From positions 434,001-498,000 of the forward strand of contig NZ_BBYG01000015.1 in NCBI RefSeq assembly GCF_001184025.1: 64,000 nucleotides of DNA, given 5' to 3'. Shown piece after piece: positions 41,282-48,701 of this stretch. The notes under the pieces were generated by a model. It saw only the letters and a program-made list of their open reading frames with translations, searched no databases and had not been told where the DNA came from. Within the stretch, counting starts at the first letter, position 1. Every line of letters starts with the position of its first letter. Position numbers and translations under genes: made by a program. The DNA is from Streptomyces maremycinicus (GTDB taxonomy: Bacteria > Actinomycetota > Actinomycetes > Streptomycetales > Streptomycetaceae).

Positions 41282-42490
41282 GTGACCACCGACTCCCCTT
41301 CCCCCCACCACACTCCGGTCGTCGTCGTGGGCGCGGGCCCCGCGGGTCTCACCGTCGGCAACATCCTGCGGGCCGCGTCCGTCGACTGCGTCGTCCTGGA
41401 GACGGAGAGCCGCGCGTTCATAGAACGGCGGCCGCGCGCCGGTGTCCTCGAGGAGTGGGCCGTCCACGGACTGCGGCGACGGGGCCTGGCGCGCAACCTG
41501 TTGGCGGGTGCCCGGCGGCACTCCGCCTGCGAGTTCCGCTTCGGCGGCGAGCGCCACCGCTTCTCCTACGCCGAGCTGACGGGCCGCCACCACTGGGTGT
41601 ATCCGCAGCCGTTGCTGGTGACGGACCTCGTCGCCGAGTACGTCGACGTACGCGGCGGCGACGCCCGGTTCTCGGTGCGTGGCGTCGAGCTGCACGACCT
41701 CGGCACGGGCCGGCCCTCGGTGTCGTACAGCGACCCGGGCGCCGCCGAACGGCATGTGCTGACCTGTGACTTCGTGGTCGGCGCCGACGGAGCGCGCGGG
41801 GTCAGCCGGACCGCGGTGGTGCCGGAGCGGGCCCGGATCGCGCGGCACGACTACGGCACGGGCTGGCTGGCGCTGCTCGCCGAGGCGCCGCCGTCCTCCG
41901 ACTGCGTCCTGTTCGGCGTCCATCCGAACGGGTTCGCCGGGCACATGGCCCGCAGTCCCGAGGTGACCCGCTACTACCTCCAGTGCCCGCCCGGCGACGA
42001 CCCGGAGAACTGGTCCCACGACCGGGTCTGGTCCGAGCTGCACGAGCGCCTCGCGGCCGCCGGGGCCCCGCCGCTCACCGAGGGGCGGCTGATCGAGAAG
42101 CGCGTGCTGGACCTGCACGACTACGTGGTCGAGCCGATGGCGTACGGACGGCTCTTCCTGGCCGGGGACGCGGCCCACCTCGTCGCGCCGATCGCCGCGA
42201 AGGGCATGAACCTCGCCCTGCACGACGCGTTCCTGCTGGGCGACGCGCTGGTGGCGTATCTCGACGGGGGCGAGGGCGCCGGCCTGGACGGCTACTCGCA
42301 GGCCTGTCTGCGCCGGGTGTGGGACTACCAGGAGTTCTCGCAGTGGCTGTCCGAGGTCTACCACGGGAGTGCGACCGGCGATCCGTTCCGCGCGGGCACG
42401 AGCTTCGCCCGGCTGCGCCGTCTGTTCACGTCTCCCGCGGCCGCTGCCGCCTTCGCGGAGCAGTACCTGGGAACGGCCGCGCGCTACTGA
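41282..42490 (+). CDS. pobA: 4-hydroxybenzoate 3-monooxygenase-like FAD enzyme
   Basis: About 402 residues of the aromatic hydroxylase family: dinucleotide fold VVVVGAGPAGLTVG, the FAD region CDFVVGADGARG, and AGDAAHLVAPIAAKGMNLALHDA. The length and the N-terminal ERRPRAGVLEEWAVHGLRRRGL are close to PobA. It would make protocatechuate from 4-hydroxybenzoate with NADPH or NADH. GTG 41282 lies 6 nt after CATACT (41270-41275), suggesting a leaderless message. No pca genes are beside it, so the substrate assignment is probable, not proven. Confidence 0.78.
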   Translation: MTTDSPSPHHTPVVVVGAGPAGLTVGNILRAASVDCVVLETESRAFIERRPRAGVLEEWAVHGLRRRGLARNLLAGARRHSACEFRFGGERHRFSYAELTGRHHWVYPQPLLVTDLVAEYVDVRGGDARFSVRGVELHDLGTGRPSVSYSDPGAAERHVLTCDFVVGADGARGVSRTAVVPERARIARHDYGTGWLALLAEAPPSSDCVLFGVHPNGFAGHMARSPEVTRYYLQCPPGDDPENWSHDRVWSELHERLAAAGAPPLTEGRLIEKRVLDLHDYVVEPMAYGRLFLAGDAAHLVAPIAAKGMNLALHDAFLLGDALVAYLDGGEGAGLDGYSQACLRRVWDYQEFSQWLSEVYHGSATGDPFRAGTSFARLRRLFTSPAAAAAFAEQYLGTAARY

Positions 42491-42491
42491 G

Positions 42492-42851
42492 TCAGTCGTG
42501 CACCGGTTCGTCCCCGAGCCGGTGGTCCGCCACGTTCAGCGCCTCGTCCACCAGTCGGCGCAGATGGCCGTCGGAGAGCGAGTAGACCACCCGGCGTCCT
42601 TCCTTGCGGGTGCTCACGAGCCCGGCCAGCCGCAGCCGCGCCAGATGCTGGCTGACCGCCGGCCGGGCCGCTCCGACCCCTTCCGTCAGCGTCGTCACGT
42701 CGGCCTCGCCCGCGGTCAGCGCGTGCAGCAGGGCGAGCCGGGTGCGGTCGCCGAGCAGGGCGAGCAGCTCGGCGGCGAGGGCGAACTGTTCCTCGCCGGG
42801 AGTGCGCGGATGCGCATGGTGTGCAGGTGATAGGTGCATGCGTGCGCTCAT
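42492..42851 (-). CDS. ArsR-family metal-type regulator
   Basis: 119 residues. Winged HTH: FALAAELLALLGDRTRLALLHALTAGEADVTTLTEGVGAARPAVSQHLARLRLAGLVSTRKEGRRVVYSL. The N terminus is His-rich (MHLSPAHHAH) and the C terminus has DHRLGDEPVHD, giving several possible metal ligands. The CxC motif of the arsenic type is absent, so Zn/Ni/Co sensing fits better. Divergent from a CDF metal exporter, which it should repress. Start ATG 42851 fits a leaderless message behind CATTAT on its strand. Confidence 0.85.
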   Translation of the reverse strand: MSARMHLSPAHHAHPRTPGEEQFALAAELLALLGDRTRLALLHALTAGEADVTTLTEGVGAARPAVSQHLARLRLAGLVSTRKEGRRVVYSLSDGHLRRLVDEALNVADHRLGDEPVHD

Positions 42852-42864
42852 ACGCACATAATGG
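42839..42864. promoter_or_regulatory. operator and overlapping -10 boxes of the ArsR/CDF pair
   Basis: TGCGT (42839-42843) and ACGCA (42852-42856) form an inverted repeat. Directly beside it, CATAAT (42857-42862) can serve as -10 for the plus-strand CDF gene. CATTAT on the other strand (complement of 42859-42864) can serve as -10 for ArsR. Both promoters would be covered by one bound repressor. Confidence 0.5.
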
Positions 42865-42912
42865 AGGGGTGGACGGGCACGCGTCCACCTCGGCACAGCG
42901 GAAGGGACCGAC

Positions 42913-44028
42913 GTGAGCGAGCGGCACGACCACGAGCACGGCCACCGGCACGACCGCGGGCACCCTCACGACCACGCCCACGAGCATCCGCACCACCACC
43001 AATCCCCCGCCTCCGCTCCCTCGGCGCCCCCGGCGTCCGCCCCGGGCCTGCGCCACCGCGTCGCCCACCTCCTCACCCCGCACTCGCACGAGAGCGCCGA
43101 CAGGATCGACCCCGCCCTGGAGTCCTCGGCCCGGGGCATGCGGGCCCTGTGGGTCTCGCTGGCGGTCCTGGGCGTGACGGCCGTCGCGCAGGCGGTCGTG
43201 GTCGCGTTGTCCGGGTCGGTGGCCCTGCTCGGCGACACGGTGCACAACACGGCGGACGCGCTGACGGCCGTGCCGCTGGGCATCGCCTTCGTGCTGGGCC
43301 GGCGGGCGGCCACCCGCCGCTTCACCTACGGCTACGGGCGGGCGGAGGACCTGGCGGGGATCGCGATCGTGCTGACGATCGCCGCCTCGGCGGCCTTCGC
43401 GGGGTGGACGGCGATCGAGCGGCTGCTGGATCCGCGCCCCGTCGAGCAGGTCGGCTGGGTCGCCGTCGCCGCGCTGGCGGGCTTCGCGGGCAACGAGTGG
43501 GTCGCGCGCTACCGCATCCGGGTCGGCCGTTCGATCGGCTCCGCCGCGCTGGTCGCGGACGGGCTGCACGCCCGCACGGACGGATTCACCTCGCTGGCGG
43601 TGCTGCTGGGCGCGGGTGGCTCGGCGCTCGGATGGCAACTCGCGGACCCGGTCGTGGGGTTGGCGATCACTGCGGCGATCGCGCTGGTGCTGCGGGACGC
43701 GGCGCGCGAGGTGTTCCGCCGCGTGATGGACGGCGTCGACCCGGCGCTGGTCGACCGGGCCGAGCAGGCCCTGCGGGAGGTCGAGGGGGTGCGCGCGGTC
43801 GGCGAGTTGCGGCTGCGCTGGATCGGCCACCGGCTGCGGGCCGAGGTCGCGGTCGTCGTGGACGGCGAGGCGACGGTACGCCGGGCCCACGCGATCGCCG
43901 TGGCGGCCGAACACGCCCTGCTGCACGCCGTACCGCGCCTGACGGCCGCGCTGGTCCACGCGGACCCGGCGCCGGTGCCGGGCGAGGACGACCCGCATCT
44001 GGCCCTCGCCCATCACACGGCGGCCTGA
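42913..44028 (+). CDS. cation diffusion facilitator (CDF) metal transporter
   Basis: 371 residues. A His-rich N terminus (about residues 4-30, many HxH and DHxH) is followed by a CDF core with about six TMs. GDTVHNTADALTAVP carries the HxxxD metal site of TM2 and ADGLHARTDGFTSLAVLLG the matching HxxxD of TM5. A cytoplasmic C-terminal domain ends the protein. The HxxxD pair at both sites is typical of zinc-transporting members. GTG start. Likely controlled by the divergent ArsR-type protein through the operator between them. Confidence 0.92.
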   Translation: MSERHDHEHGHRHDRGHPHDHAHEHPHHHQSPASAPSAPPASAPGLRHRVAHLLTPHSHESADRIDPALESSARGMRALWVSLAVLGVTAVAQAVVVALSGSVALLGDTVHNTADALTAVPLGIAFVLGRRAATRRFTYGYGRAEDLAGIAIVLTIAASAAFAGWTAIERLLDPRPVEQVGWVAVAALAGFAGNEWVARYRIRVGRSIGSAALVADGLHARTDGFTSLAVLLGAGGSALGWQLADPVVGLAITAAIALVLRDAAREVFRRVMDGVDPALVDRAEQALREVEGVRAVGELRLRWIGHRLRAEVAVVVDGEATVRRAHAIAVAAEHALLHAVPRLTAALVHADPAPVPGEDDPHLALAHHTAA

Positions 44029-44207
44029 CACTGCGGCCTGGCGACCTCGGCCCGGCACGGCAGTCGGCGCCGTACGCCCGAGCACTACGATCCGGGGACT
44101 ACGGTCCGGGCGCTGCGGCGCCTTCACCACGGTCCGGGCACTGCGGCGTGGGCACTGCGATGTGGGCGTCACGGGCCGGTACTGCCGGTCGGTGACGCGA
44201 GGCCGGC

Positions 44208-44765
44208 TCAGGCCACGCCGAGACCCTCCAGCACCACCGCGCCCGGCAGTTCGGCGAAGGCCTTGCCCGGCACCAGCAGCTTCCCGCGCCGACGTCCGCT
44301 GCCCACCAGGACGTACGGCAGGTCGACGACGGCGGAGTCCACCAACACGGGCCAGGCGGCCGGGAGTCCGATCGGCGTGATGCCGCCGTACTCCATGCCG
44401 GTCTCCCCCACCGCGGTGTCCATCGCCGCGAACGAGGCCTTGCGGGCGCCTAGTCGACGGCGGACGACCCCGTTGACGTCGACCCGGGTGGTGGACAGCA
44501 CGACACACGCGGCGAGCGTCGTCTCACCGCCCCGCTTCCCGGCGACCACCACGCAGTTGGCGGACTGCTCCAGCAGCTCACGGCCGTAGTGCTCCACGAA
44601 GACGGCCGTGTCGGCCCACTGCGGGTCGGTGTCGACATGGACGAACCGGTCGGCGGGCACACTGCCGCTCCACTGGCGTACGGCGTCGGCGACCGGGCCG
44701 ACCAGCTCGTCGAGGCAGTCGGGAGCGGGCGTGGCGGTGTCGAAGTGTCCGATGGGTGCGCGCAT
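44208..44765 (-). CDS. YbaK/EbsC-family (ProX-like) aminoacyl-tRNA deacylase
   Basis: 185 residues: DTDPQWADTAVFVEHYGRELLEQSANCVVVAGKRGGETTLAACVVLSTTRVDVNGVVRRRLGARKASFA, then MEYGGITPIGLPAAWPVLVDSAVVDLPYVLVGSGRRRGKLLVPGKAF. The GGITPIGLP and GSGRRxxKL segments are family signatures. Members hydrolyse mischarged Cys-, Ala- or Ser-tRNAs in trans. The preceding gap (44029-44207) holds degenerate CCGGGCACTGCGGCG-like repeats and no gene. Confidence 0.88.
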   Translation of the reverse strand: MRAPIGHFDTATPAPDCLDELVGPVADAVRQWSGSVPADRFVHVDTDPQWADTAVFVEHYGRELLEQSANCVVVAGKRGGETTLAACVVLSTTRVDVNGVVRRRLGARKASFAAMDTAVGETGMEYGGITPIGLPAAWPVLVDSAVVDLPYVLVGSGRRRGKLLVPGKAFAELPGAVVLEGLGVA

Positions 44766-44808
44766 GGCCGCACGCTAACAAGAGCCGCCCACCCGCGGAC
44801 GGGGTGTC

Positions 44809-45378
44809 TCAGCGCACGGGCGGCACCGAGACCGCCATCACCATCTCCATCGGCACCTCGCCCCGGTTGCCGTAGACATGCGGGACGCTCGCCTCGAACG
44901 AGGCGCTCGCGCCGGTCGGCACCCGGTACTCCTCGCCGTCCACGGTGAGGGTCAGTTCGCCCACGGTGACGTGGACGAGTTCGACGGTGCCCACGGGGTG
45001 GGGTTCGGACAGGCTGTTCTCCCCCGGCATCAGCCGCCAGTCCCACATCTCCAGCGGGCCGGGCGCCTCCGCGCCCGCGAGCAGCCGGTTGTAGCTGCCG
45101 GCGTCGGTGTGCCACAGCCGCACCGCCCGGTCGGCCGGGACGATCCGCACCTTCACGCCCCGCTCGTAGTCGAGGAGGGTGGTGACGCTGATGCCGAGCG
45201 CGTCCCCGATCTTGACGACCGTGCCGATGCTCGGATTGGTGCGGGCCTGCTCGATCTGGATGAGCATGCCGCGACTGACACCGGCCCGGGCGGCGAGCAC
45301 GTCCAGGGTGAAGCCGCGCACCGCACGCCAGTGCTTGACGTTGCGCGCCAGGGACTGGGTCAGGAGTTCGAGGTCCGA
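44809..45378 (-). CDS. XRE-family regulator with C-terminal cupin domain
   Basis: 189 residues. The HTH_3 domain is at about 10-65 (LARNVKHWRAVRGFTLDVLAARAGVSRGMLIQIEQARTNPSIGTVVKIGDALGISVTTLL). A cupin domain is at about 105-185 (ELVHVTVGELTLTVDGEEYRVPTGASASFEASVPHVYGN). Typical of small-molecule-responsive repressors. GTG at 45378 with GGACGG upstream; an in-frame TTG at 45405 is possible. Divergent from an EamA transporter, which is the probable target. Confidence 0.88.
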   Translation of the reverse strand, partial: SDLELLTQSLARNVKHWRAVRGFTLDVLAARAGVSRGMLIQIEQARTNPSIGTVVKIGDALGISVTTLLDYERGVKVRIVPADRAVRLWHTDAGSYNRLLAGAEAPGPLEMWDWRLMPGENSLSEPHPVGTVELVHVTVGELTLTVDGEEYRVPTGASASFEASVPHVYGNRGEVPMEMVMAVSVPPVR

Positions 45379-45487
45379 CACGTTCCGTCCACTTCGGGAG
45401 TCCAATATTCTGGATGCCAGGATTCACTTCCCTGTACTACGGTGGGGTGTACCTGATCGTGCACCGAACTGTACTGCGAGGGACCCC

Positions 45488-46345
45488 GTGACAGCACTCT
45501 TCGCCCTGGCCACCAGCCTCCTGTGGGGCCTGGCCGACTTCGGCGGAGGGCTGCTGACGCGCCGGGCCCCGGCGCTCACCGTGGTCGTGGTCTCGCAGTC
45601 GATCGCGGCCGCCGTCCTCGGCGCGGTCGTGGTCGCCACCGGGGGCTGGAGCGAGGCCGGTCCCCGCCTGTGGTTCGCGGTCGCGGCCGGGCTGGTGGGC
45701 CCGGTCGCCCTGTTCTCCTTCTACAAGGCGCTGGCGCTCGGCCCCATGGGAGTCGTCTCCCCGCTGGCCACCCTCAGCGTGGCCGTACCGGTCTCGGTCG
45801 GGCTGGTCCTGGGCGAGCGGCCGGGGCTCGTGCAGGTGGCGGGTATCGCGGTCGCCGTGATCGGGGTCGTCCTGGCGGGCGGCCCGCAGCTGAGGGGCGC
45901 CCCGGTGCAGCGGCAGGCCGTCCTGCTCACACTGGTCGCGGCGCTGGGCTTCGGCACGGTGTTCGTCCTGATCACCGAGGCGTCCACGACCGTCACCGGC
46001 CTGTTCCTCGCCCTGTTCGTCCAGCGGGTGACCAACGTGGTCACCGGTGGCGCGGCACTGTACGCGGCCGTCCGGCGCGGGGCGCCCGCGCTTCCCGAGG
46101 GCGGCCTGGCCTGGTCCGCGCTGCCGGCGTACGGGTTCGTCGGGCTGGCCGACGTCGCCGCGAACGGCACCTACGCCGTCGCCGCCCAGCACGGCCCGGT
46201 CACGGTGGCCGCCGTGCTCGCCTCGCTCTACCCCGTGGTGACCGCCCTCGCCGCGCGCGGCTTCCTGCGCGAGCGGCTGCGCGCGGTCCAGGCGGCGGGC
46301 GCGGGCCTGGCCCTGGTGGGCACACTGCTGCTGGCGACCGGATGA
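45488..46345 (+). CDS. EamA/DMT-family transporter
   Basis: 285 residues, ten predicted TMs in two EamA repeats: LFALATSLLWGLADFGGGLL ... LALGPMGVVSPLATLSVAVPVSVGLVLGE, and the second half VLASLYPVVTALAARGFLRERLRAVQAAGAGLALVGTLLLA. GTG start with GAGGGA upstream. The intergenic region with the XRE gene has three TGTAC boxes (about 45434, 45449 and 45471) that could be operator parts. Substrate unknown. Confidence 0.9.
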   Translation: MTALFALATSLLWGLADFGGGLLTRRAPALTVVVVSQSIAAAVLGAVVVATGGWSEAGPRLWFAVAAGLVGPVALFSFYKALALGPMGVVSPLATLSVAVPVSVGLVLGERPGLVQVAGIAVAVIGVVLAGGPQLRGAPVQRQAVLLTLVAALGFGTVFVLITEASTTVTGLFLALFVQRVTNVVTGGAALYAAVRRGAPALPEGGLAWSALPAYGFVGLADVAANGTYAVAAQHGPVTVAAVLASLYPVVTALAARGFLRERLRAVQAAGAGLALVGTLLLATG

Positions 46346-46370
46346 CGGAGTGACCGGGTGACCGGGTGGC

Positions 46371-47129
46371 CTACGGTTCCAGCCGGGCCAGCGCCTCCGC
46401 CGTCTCCTCGTCCAGTTCCGACAGCGCGACCAACTGGTCCGAGGTGACCCCGTCGGGGATCGGCACCGGCGCCGGGGTGCGCAGCGGCGGCTGCCAGCCC
46501 TCGGCGGGCGTCCAGCGCCGTACGACCTTGGCGGGCGCCCCCGCGACGACGGAGTGGTCGGGCACCGTGCCGCGCACCACCGCACCGGCCGCGACGACGA
46601 CGTTCCGTCCGATCCGCGCACCCGGCAGGATCACCGCCCCGGTGCCGATCCAGCACCCCGGGCCGATCTCCACGGGCTCCATGCGGGGCCACTGCTTGCC
46701 GATGGGCTCGTGCGGATCGTCGTAGGAGTGGTTCGTGGACGTGACGTACACGTACGGACCGAAGTAGCAGTCGCTGCCGATGGTGACCGTGGTGTCGGCG
46801 ATGACATGGCTGCCCCGGCCGAGCACCACACCGTCGCCGAGCCGCAGGATGGGGTCCGGGCCGAGGTCCAGGTCGGGCATCAGACCGGCGGTCAGGGTGA
46901 CCTGCTCACCGACGATGCAGTGCGCGCCGAGGTGGATCCAGGGCTCCCCGAAGACCGTGCCGAGCGGGAAGGCGAGGCGGGTCCCCCGACCGATCGAGCC
47001 GAAGCGGAGACGGCCCGGGTGCTCGGCGGTCACGGAGCCCGTGCGCTGCACCCACGCCCAGCCCGCGTGGACGGCGCGCTGCACCAGTCGACGCCGCCAT
47101 GATGAGAACGTGTTCCAGGGCTTCGGCAC
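46371..47129 (-). CDS. left-handed beta-helix acyltransferase
   Basis: 252 residues with hexapeptide repeats across about residues 65-205 (IHLGAHCIVGEQVTLTAG ... GDGVVLGRGSHVIADTTVTIGSDCYFGPYVYVTSTNHSYDDP ... IGTGAVILPGARIGRNVVVAAGAVVRGTVPDHSVVAGAPAKVVRRW). The TSTNHSY loop holds the catalytic-type His of xenobiotic or maltose/serine acetyltransferases. The N-terminal FSSWRRRLVQRAVHAGWAWVQRTGSVTAEHPGR is an unusual basic leader. It would transfer an acyl group to a sugar, lipid or other OH/NH2 acceptor. GTG start at 47129. Confidence 0.82.
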   Translation of the reverse strand: MPKPWNTFSSWRRRLVQRAVHAGWAWVQRTGSVTAEHPGRLRFGSIGRGTRLAFPLGTVFGEPWIHLGAHCIVGEQVTLTAGLMPDLDLGPDPILRLGDGVVLGRGSHVIADTTVTIGSDCYFGPYVYVTSTNHSYDDPHEPIGKQWPRMEPVEIGPGCWIGTGAVILPGARIGRNVVVAAGAVVRGTVPDHSVVAGAPAKVVRRWTPAEGWQPPLRTPAPVPIPDGVTSDQLVALSELDEETAEALARLEP

Positions 47130-47238
47130 CCGCTCACCGTACTCAGCGCGCGGTGCGCCCACGGGCTCCTGACCCTGTGATCTTCGCCCCACCGGGTGGC
47201 GTACGGTACGAAAAGACGACCGACACGAGGAGACGGTG

Positions 47239-47766
47239 ATGACGCACAAGGCGCTGATCGTGGGCATCGGCGGCAGGGAACCGAGCATCGACGCCGAGGC
47301 GTTCGTGGCGCCGACGGCCTCGGTGATCGGGGACGTGACGCTGGAGGCGGGCGCGAGCGTCTGGTACGGGGCCGTCGTGCGCGGCGACGTGGAGCGGATC
47401 ACCGTCCGTGCGAGCGCCAACATCCAGGACAACGCGACCCTGCACGCCGACCCCGGCTTCCCGGTGACGATCGGCGAGCGGGTGTCCGTCGGCCACAACG
47501 CGGTGGTGCACGGGGCGACCGTCGGGGACGACTGCCTCATCGGGATGGGGGCGACCGTGCTCAACGGGGCGATGATCGGGGCGGGTTCGCTGGTCGCCGC
47601 GCAGGCACTCGTGCCCCAGGGGATGGAGGTCCCGCCGGGATCACTGGTCGCCGGCGTACCGGCCAAGGTCCGGCGGGAGCTGAGCGAGGAGGAACGGCAG
47701 GGCGTGACACTGAACGGCACCCTGTACGCGGACCTGGCCAGGGCGCACGGGAAGGTGCACGAGTAG
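47239..47766 (+). CDS. gamma-carbonic-anhydrase-like beta-helix protein
   Basis: 175 residues, a gamma-class carbonic anhydrase/YrdA fold: PTASVIGDVTLEAGASVWYGAVVRGDVERITVRASANIQDNATLHAD, VTIGERVSVGHNAVVHGATVGDDCLIGMGA. The three metal His positions are present (H in TLHAD, VGHN and VVHG). GAGGAG lies before the ATG at 47239. Activity is often weak or absent in such proteins. Confidence 0.9.
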   Translation: MTHKALIVGIGGREPSIDAEAFVAPTASVIGDVTLEAGASVWYGAVVRGDVERITVRASANIQDNATLHADPGFPVTIGERVSVGHNAVVHGATVGDDCLIGMGATVLNGAMIGAGSLVAAQALVPQGMEVPPGSLVAGVPAKVRRELSEEERQGVTLNGTLYADLARAHGKVHE

Positions 47767-47782
47767 GGCGGCCGGGGCGCGC

Positions 47783-48442
47783 CTACTCGGCGGCGGCGGG
47801 CACGGTGGCCGCCTCGGGCTCGGCCTCCCGCGCAGCGCCCTGCATCTTCTTCGCCTTGCGCTTGATGATCAGCATCGACGTCAGGCCGATCAGGACCGCC
47901 AGCACCAGGCCCAGGTACGAGAACCTCTTCAGCCAGGACTCCGCCACGACACCCACGTAGTAGATGACCGCCGTCGTGCCGCCCGCCCAGGCGATGCCGC
48001 CGAGGACGTTGGCGATGAGGAACTTCCAGTACGGCATGTGCAGTACGCCCGCGAGCGGGCCCGCGAAGATGCGCAGCAGGGCGACGAAGCGGCCGAAGAA
48101 GACCGCCCACATGCCCCACTTCTCGAAGGACCGCTCGGCGGTGGCGATATGCCCCTCGCCGAAGTGCCTCGGGAACTTGGCGCCGAGCCAGGCCAGCAGC
48201 GGACGTCCGCCCTTGCGGCCGATGGCGTAACCGATGGAGTCGCCGATCACGGCGCCCGCGGTGGCGCACACGCCGAGGACGACGGGGTTGACACCGCCGT
48301 GCTGGGAGGACAGCAGCGCGGCCGAGACCAGGACGATCTCACCGGGCAGCGGAATGCCGAGGCTCTCGAGTCCGATGATGAGCCCGACCAGGGCGTAGAC
48401 GGCGGCCGCGGGCACCGTGTCGAGCCATTCCTGCACGTGCAC
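47783..48442 (-). CDS. DedA-family membrane protein
   Basis: 219 residues, about five TM helices and a DedA/SNARE-assoc fold: VYALVGLIIGLESLGIPLPGEIVLVSAALLS, GRFVALLRIFAGPLAGVLHMPYWKFLIANVLGG. The F-x-R-x3-R-x2-AG motif is present. DedA proteins help recycle lipid carriers (undecaprenyl phosphate) or phospholipids and need proton motive force. A basic/acidic cytoplasmic tail ends it. Starts GTG at 48442. Confidence 0.92.
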   Translation of the reverse strand: MHVQEWLDTVPAAAVYALVGLIIGLESLGIPLPGEIVLVSAALLSSQHGGVNPVVLGVCATAGAVIGDSIGYAIGRKGGRPLLAWLGAKFPRHFGEGHIATAERSFEKWGMWAVFFGRFVALLRIFAGPLAGVLHMPYWKFLIANVLGGIAWAGGTTAVIYYVGVVAESWLKRFSYLGLVLAVLIGLTSMLIIKRKAKKMQGAAREAEPEAATVPAAAE

Positions 48443-48521
48443 CGCGGGTTCCTCCCGTTTGACGTCCGTGGGCAGCCTTGCCTTCCCGGAAGCCTACCGG
48501 GTCGGCCGGACCCGGCCCGTC

Positions 48522-48638
48522 GCGTGGGGCGGGCCCCCGCACCGCGGCTCCGGGGGTGGCGCGTGGGGCGGGCCCCCGCACCGCGGCTCCGGGGGTGGCG
48601 CGTGGGGCGGGCCCCCGCACCGCGGCTCCGGGGGTGGA
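48522..48638. repeat. three 39-bp tandem repeats
   Basis: Three near-identical units, each starting GCGTGGGGCGGGCCCCCGCA (48522, 48561, 48600), immediately in front of a strong inverted repeat. It lies in the 48443-48701 gap. Highly GC-rich and self-complementary, likely to form hairpins. Nothing coding seen. Confidence 0.85.
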
Positions 48639-48674
48639 GGGAGGGGCCGCTCCCCTCGGGCGGCCCCTCCCTCC
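48636..48674 (-). terminator. rho-independent-like hairpin after the sigma-like/ricin gene
   Basis: Perfect 15-bp inverted repeat starting GGAGGGAGGGGCCGC with a 9-nt loop. It sits 28 nt beyond the stop of the gene at 48702-50612. No T-tract, typical of Streptomyces. Confidence 0.75.
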
Positions 48675-48701
48675 GGCTCCGCGCCCGCGTGACCGGGGTC
48701 C

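Noticed and set aside
48522..48638. Possible CRISPR array
   Set aside because: The units are back-to-back with no spacers.
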